Assembly: GCA_026992375.1 (NCBI GenBank)
Contig: JALXAF010000121.1
Coordinates: 1-7,709 of the forward strand
Reading direction: 5' to 3'
Source: Anaerolineae bacterium
Lineage (GTDB): Bacteria; Chloroflexota; Anaerolineae; J102
Length of the DNA: 7,709 bases
The translations under genes were made by a program, and so were the position numbers. The notes under the pieces are model-generated. The model did not search any database. It had not been told where the DNA came from and saw nothing but the letters and a program-made list of their open reading frames with translations. Below, one piece after another: positions 6,222 to 7,709 of the stretch; position 1 is the stretch's first letter, and each line of letters opens with the position of its first letter.

Positions 6222-6734
6222 ATGGAGATTTTCCCGCAAGTGATCGCCCGTATCGCCGCCCGCACATCCGTCAACCCCAAAGAGCTCGAACGCTTTATCA
6301 AATTCGCCATTGTCGGCGCCATCGGCGCGGTGGTGGATTTCGCTGTGCTCAATTTTATGAAGATCATCTTCGAGCGCATGGGGCTGGGCGCGGGCTGGAA
6401 CATTGGTCTGGATACGCAGCAGATTCAACTCATCGCTGCCAACACCATCTCTTTCTCCACTGCGGTGGTCAGCAACTTCACCTGGAATCGCTTGTGGACG
6501 TTTCCCGAATCCCGGGAGCGCCCCATCGCCAGCCAGTTGGCCCAATTCGCCACCGTCAACGTCATCGGGCTGTTCATCAACACCCTCATTCTGGTTCTGA
6601 TGGACGCCTATGTGTTCAGTCATTTCGTCAGCGATCGGCTGAGCTACAACCTCGCCAAGGCCTTCGCCATCGGCGTGGTGCTGTTCTGGAACTTCGGCGT
6701 CAACCGCATCTGGACGTACAAGGGGATTGAGTAG
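6222..6734 (+). CDS. GtrA-family membrane protein (putative polyprenyl-linked sugar flippase/accessory)
   Basis: This small, 170-residue, four-helix protein belongs to the GtrA family. The Shigella phage GtrA is thought to move undecaprenyl-phosphate-glucose across the membrane, and relatives act in O-antigen, teichoic acid and arabinogalactan glycosylation. Helices are visible at about residues 26-48, 67-87, 104-128 and 143-160. The family marks are FIKFAIVGAIGAVVDF at the first helix, SNFTWNRLWTF after the second, and the repeat-like FNFGVNRIWTY ending (here FWNFGVNRIWTY). The frame also allows a TTG start at 6195 (179 residues); I prefer ATG 6222 because the TTG overlaps a TATAAT box. There is no Shine-Dalgarno before ATG 6222, so the TTG remains possible if the gene is read through from the antiporter gene 42 bases upstream. 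The glycosyltransferase downstream is a plausible partner. Confidence 0.9.
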   Translation: MEIFPQVIARIAARTSVNPKELERFIKFAIVGAIGAVVDFAVLNFMKIIFERMGLGAGWNIGLDTQQIQLIAANTISFSTAVVSNFTWNRLWTFPESRERPIASQLAQFATVNVIGLFINTLILVLMDAYVFSHFVSDRLSYNLAKAFAIGVVLFWNFGVNRIWTYKGIE

Positions 6735-6739
6735 AAGGG

Positions 6740-6836
6740 TGCGACGCACTTGTCACGAGCTGTCGCTGCGTCGGATTATATGCTGGCCGAGGCCCGGCGG
6801 CGCGTTGGGCCAACGCAAGTCGAAAGTGCGTTGCAC
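6740..6836. repeat. Long-range imperfect inverted repeat between GtrA and glycosyltransferase genes
   Basis: GTGCGACGCACTT (6740-6752) and AAGTGCGTTGCAC (6824-6836) are reverse complements at 12 of 13 positions. Each arm is itself a near-palindrome (GTGCG-A-CGCAC and GTGC-GTT-GCAC). Between them lie the perfect inverted repeat GCGTTGG-G-CCAACGC (6802-6816) and the palindrome GGCC-GA-GGCC (6785-6794). The left arm begins six bases after the GtrA stop, so the region may act as a terminator or processing structure, though no T-run follows. It could also be a copy of a dispersed intergenic repeat. Confidence 0.6.
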
Positions 6837-6857
6837 CTTGCGCCACATCGCTCTAAT
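6831..6857 (+). promoter_or_regulatory. Weak candidate promoter for the glycosyltransferase gene
   Basis: TCTAAT (6852-6857, five of six to the -10 consensus) is preceded by TTGCAC (6831-6836) at a short 15-base spacing. Transcription would begin near 6864 and give a leader of about 20 bases that keeps the strong Shine-Dalgarno. The short spacing and weak -35 make this only a candidate. Confidence 0.3.
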
Positions 6858-6867
6858 CGAGAATGAT

Positions 6868-6877
6868 GGAGGAGGAG
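6868..6877 (+). promoter_or_regulatory. Strong Shine-Dalgarno of the glycosyltransferase gene
   Basis: The purine run GGAGGAGGAG ends seven bases before ATG 6885. It fixes the start codon and contrasts with hrcA, the permease gene and the GtrA gene, which lack such a site. Confidence 0.85.
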
Positions 6878-6884
6878 CTGCAAC

Positions 6885-7709
6885 ATGAAAATCGCCATCG
6901 ATTACACGCCCGCAGCCCTGCAAGGCGCTGGCATTGGCCGCTACACCCGCGGCCTGGTGGACGCGCTCATCCCCCTGTTGGGGCGCGGGGATGAGCTGAC
7001 GCTGCTTTATCCGCGCGGGGATGCGCCTTTCGCCCGCCGCGACTGGCCCGACCAGGTGCGCATCCGCCGTCTGCCCCTGCCCGACCGCTACCAGACCATC
7101 CTCTGGCATCGATTGCGGCTGCCCCTGCCCGTGGAATGGCTGGCCGGGGACGCGGACATCTTTCACGCGCCCAACTTTCTGCTGCCCCCCGTGCGCCGGG
7201 CCAAAACCCTGCTCACCATTCACGATCTGTCCTTTTTGGTGCGACCCGAATACGCCTGGCCCGACCTGCGTCGATTCCTCGAAAAGGCCGTGCCCCGCTC
7301 CGTGGCCCGGGCCCATCACATCCTGGCCGATTCCGAAGCCAGCAAGCGGGACGCCATGCGGCTGTTCGGGCTGCCCGACGAGCGGGTGACGGTGGTGGGC
7401 GCGGGCGTGGAGCCCCGGTTTCGCCCCATGACCGAAGCCGAGACCGCGGGCGTGCGGGCCAAATACGGCCTGGACTGGCCCTTCGTATTCAGCATCAGCA
7501 CCCTGGAGCCGCGTAAGAATTTCGATGGCCTGGTGCGGGCCTTTGCTCGGGCCCGCCGCGAAGCGAATCTGCCCCATCATCTGGTCATCGCCGGAGGCAA
7601 AGGCTGGATGTATGAGGATGTTTTCGCTGCGGTGGCTGAGGAAGACGCGGGGGAGTTCGTCCACTTTCTGGGCTTCGCGCCCGATGACGATCTGCCTGCG
7701 CTCTACAAC
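6885..7709 (+). CDS. Glycosyltransferase family 4 (GT-B fold), C-terminus outside window
   Basis: The first 275 codons run off the right edge in frame. This would be a cytoplasmic or membrane-associated transferase moving a sugar (often mannose) from a nucleotide sugar to a growing glycan or lipid. The N-terminal domain has MKIAIDYTPAALQGAGIGRY, the loop that binds the acceptor in the MtfB/WbaZ-like subgroup, then DIFHAPNFLLPP (91-102) and TIHDLSFLVRPEYAWP (111-126). HHILADSEASKRDA (144-157) and VTVVGAGVEPRF (168-179) lead to the hinge. The C-terminal domain begins with FSISTLEPRKNFDGLVRAF (202-220), where Arg210 and Lys211 are the usual donor-phosphate contacts, followed by LVIAGGKGW (233-241). 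The E-x7-E motif that completes the donor site is beyond the window. It probably works in envelope polysaccharide synthesis together with the GtrA protein, though the 150-base spacer suggests a separate promoter. Confidence 0.94.
   Translation, partial: MKIAIDYTPAALQGAGIGRYTRGLVDALIPLLGRGDELTLLYPRGDAPFARRDWPDQVRIRRLPLPDRYQTILWHRLRLPLPVEWLAGDADIFHAPNFLLPPVRRAKTLLTIHDLSFLVRPEYAWPDLRRFLEKAVPRSVARAHHILADSEASKRDAMRLFGLPDERVTVVGAGVEPRFRPMTEAETAGVRAKYGLDWPFVFSISTLEPRKNFDGLVRAFARARREANLPHHLVIAGGKGWMYEDVFAAVAEEDAGEFVHFLGFAPDDDLPALYN

Noticed and set aside
6753..7664. A 303-codon minus-strand open frame opposite the glycosyltransferase
   Set aside because: It is antisense of a clear GT4 gene; composition is that of a shadow frame and no family is recognisable.

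Overview
The window reads like a stretch of a GC-rich bacterial chromosome. I suggest Chloroflexota, Anaerolineae-like. The grounds are overall gene character, first genes of transcripts that lack a Shine-Dalgarno sequence, a lamin-tail lipoprotein, a lone hrcA and heptad repeats between genes. This taxonomic guess is inference; no rRNA or other marker gene is present.

Layout. Positions 1-2354 (minus strand) hold the first 784 codons of a large secreted lipoprotein that runs off the left edge. It has a lipobox, a Thr/Pro linker, a lamin-tail domain and alternating DUF11-like and OB-fold modules. This front half resembles ExeM/NucH-type extracellular nucleases, but the catalytic domain, if any, lies outside the window. 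Positions 2355-2758 are non-coding and carry two heptanucleotide repeat arrays. Positions 2759-3649 (minus) encode a ten-helix EamA/DMT-family permease. Positions 3650-3942 form a divergent promoter region with a large nested inverted repeat built partly from heptads. Positions 3943-6152 (plus) are a two-gene overlapping operon: the heat-shock repressor hrcA and a CAX-type Ca2+/H+ antiporter. Positions 6222-6734 (plus) encode a GtrA-family membrane protein with its own TATAAT box. After a 150-bp spacer containing a long imperfect inverted repeat, 6885-7709 (plus) holds the start of a GT4-family glycosyltransferase that runs off the right edge.

How the genes relate. hrcA and the antiporter share a 4-bp ATGA overlap, so their expression is very probably coupled; this would tie proteostasis control to cation homeostasis. 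GtrA and the glycosyltransferase fit together as part of envelope glycan synthesis (GtrA proteins are linked to lipid-linked sugar transfer), although they probably have separate promoters. The lipoprotein and the EamA permease face the other way and show no functional link to each other.

The most unusual content is not protein-coding. There are three separate intergenic heptad-repeat systems: GGACRTY x16, CAGTNNN x4, and CGTCAAA x4 with an inverted x4 copy. The last is enclosed by a perfect 12-bp inverted repeat directly in front of hrcA.
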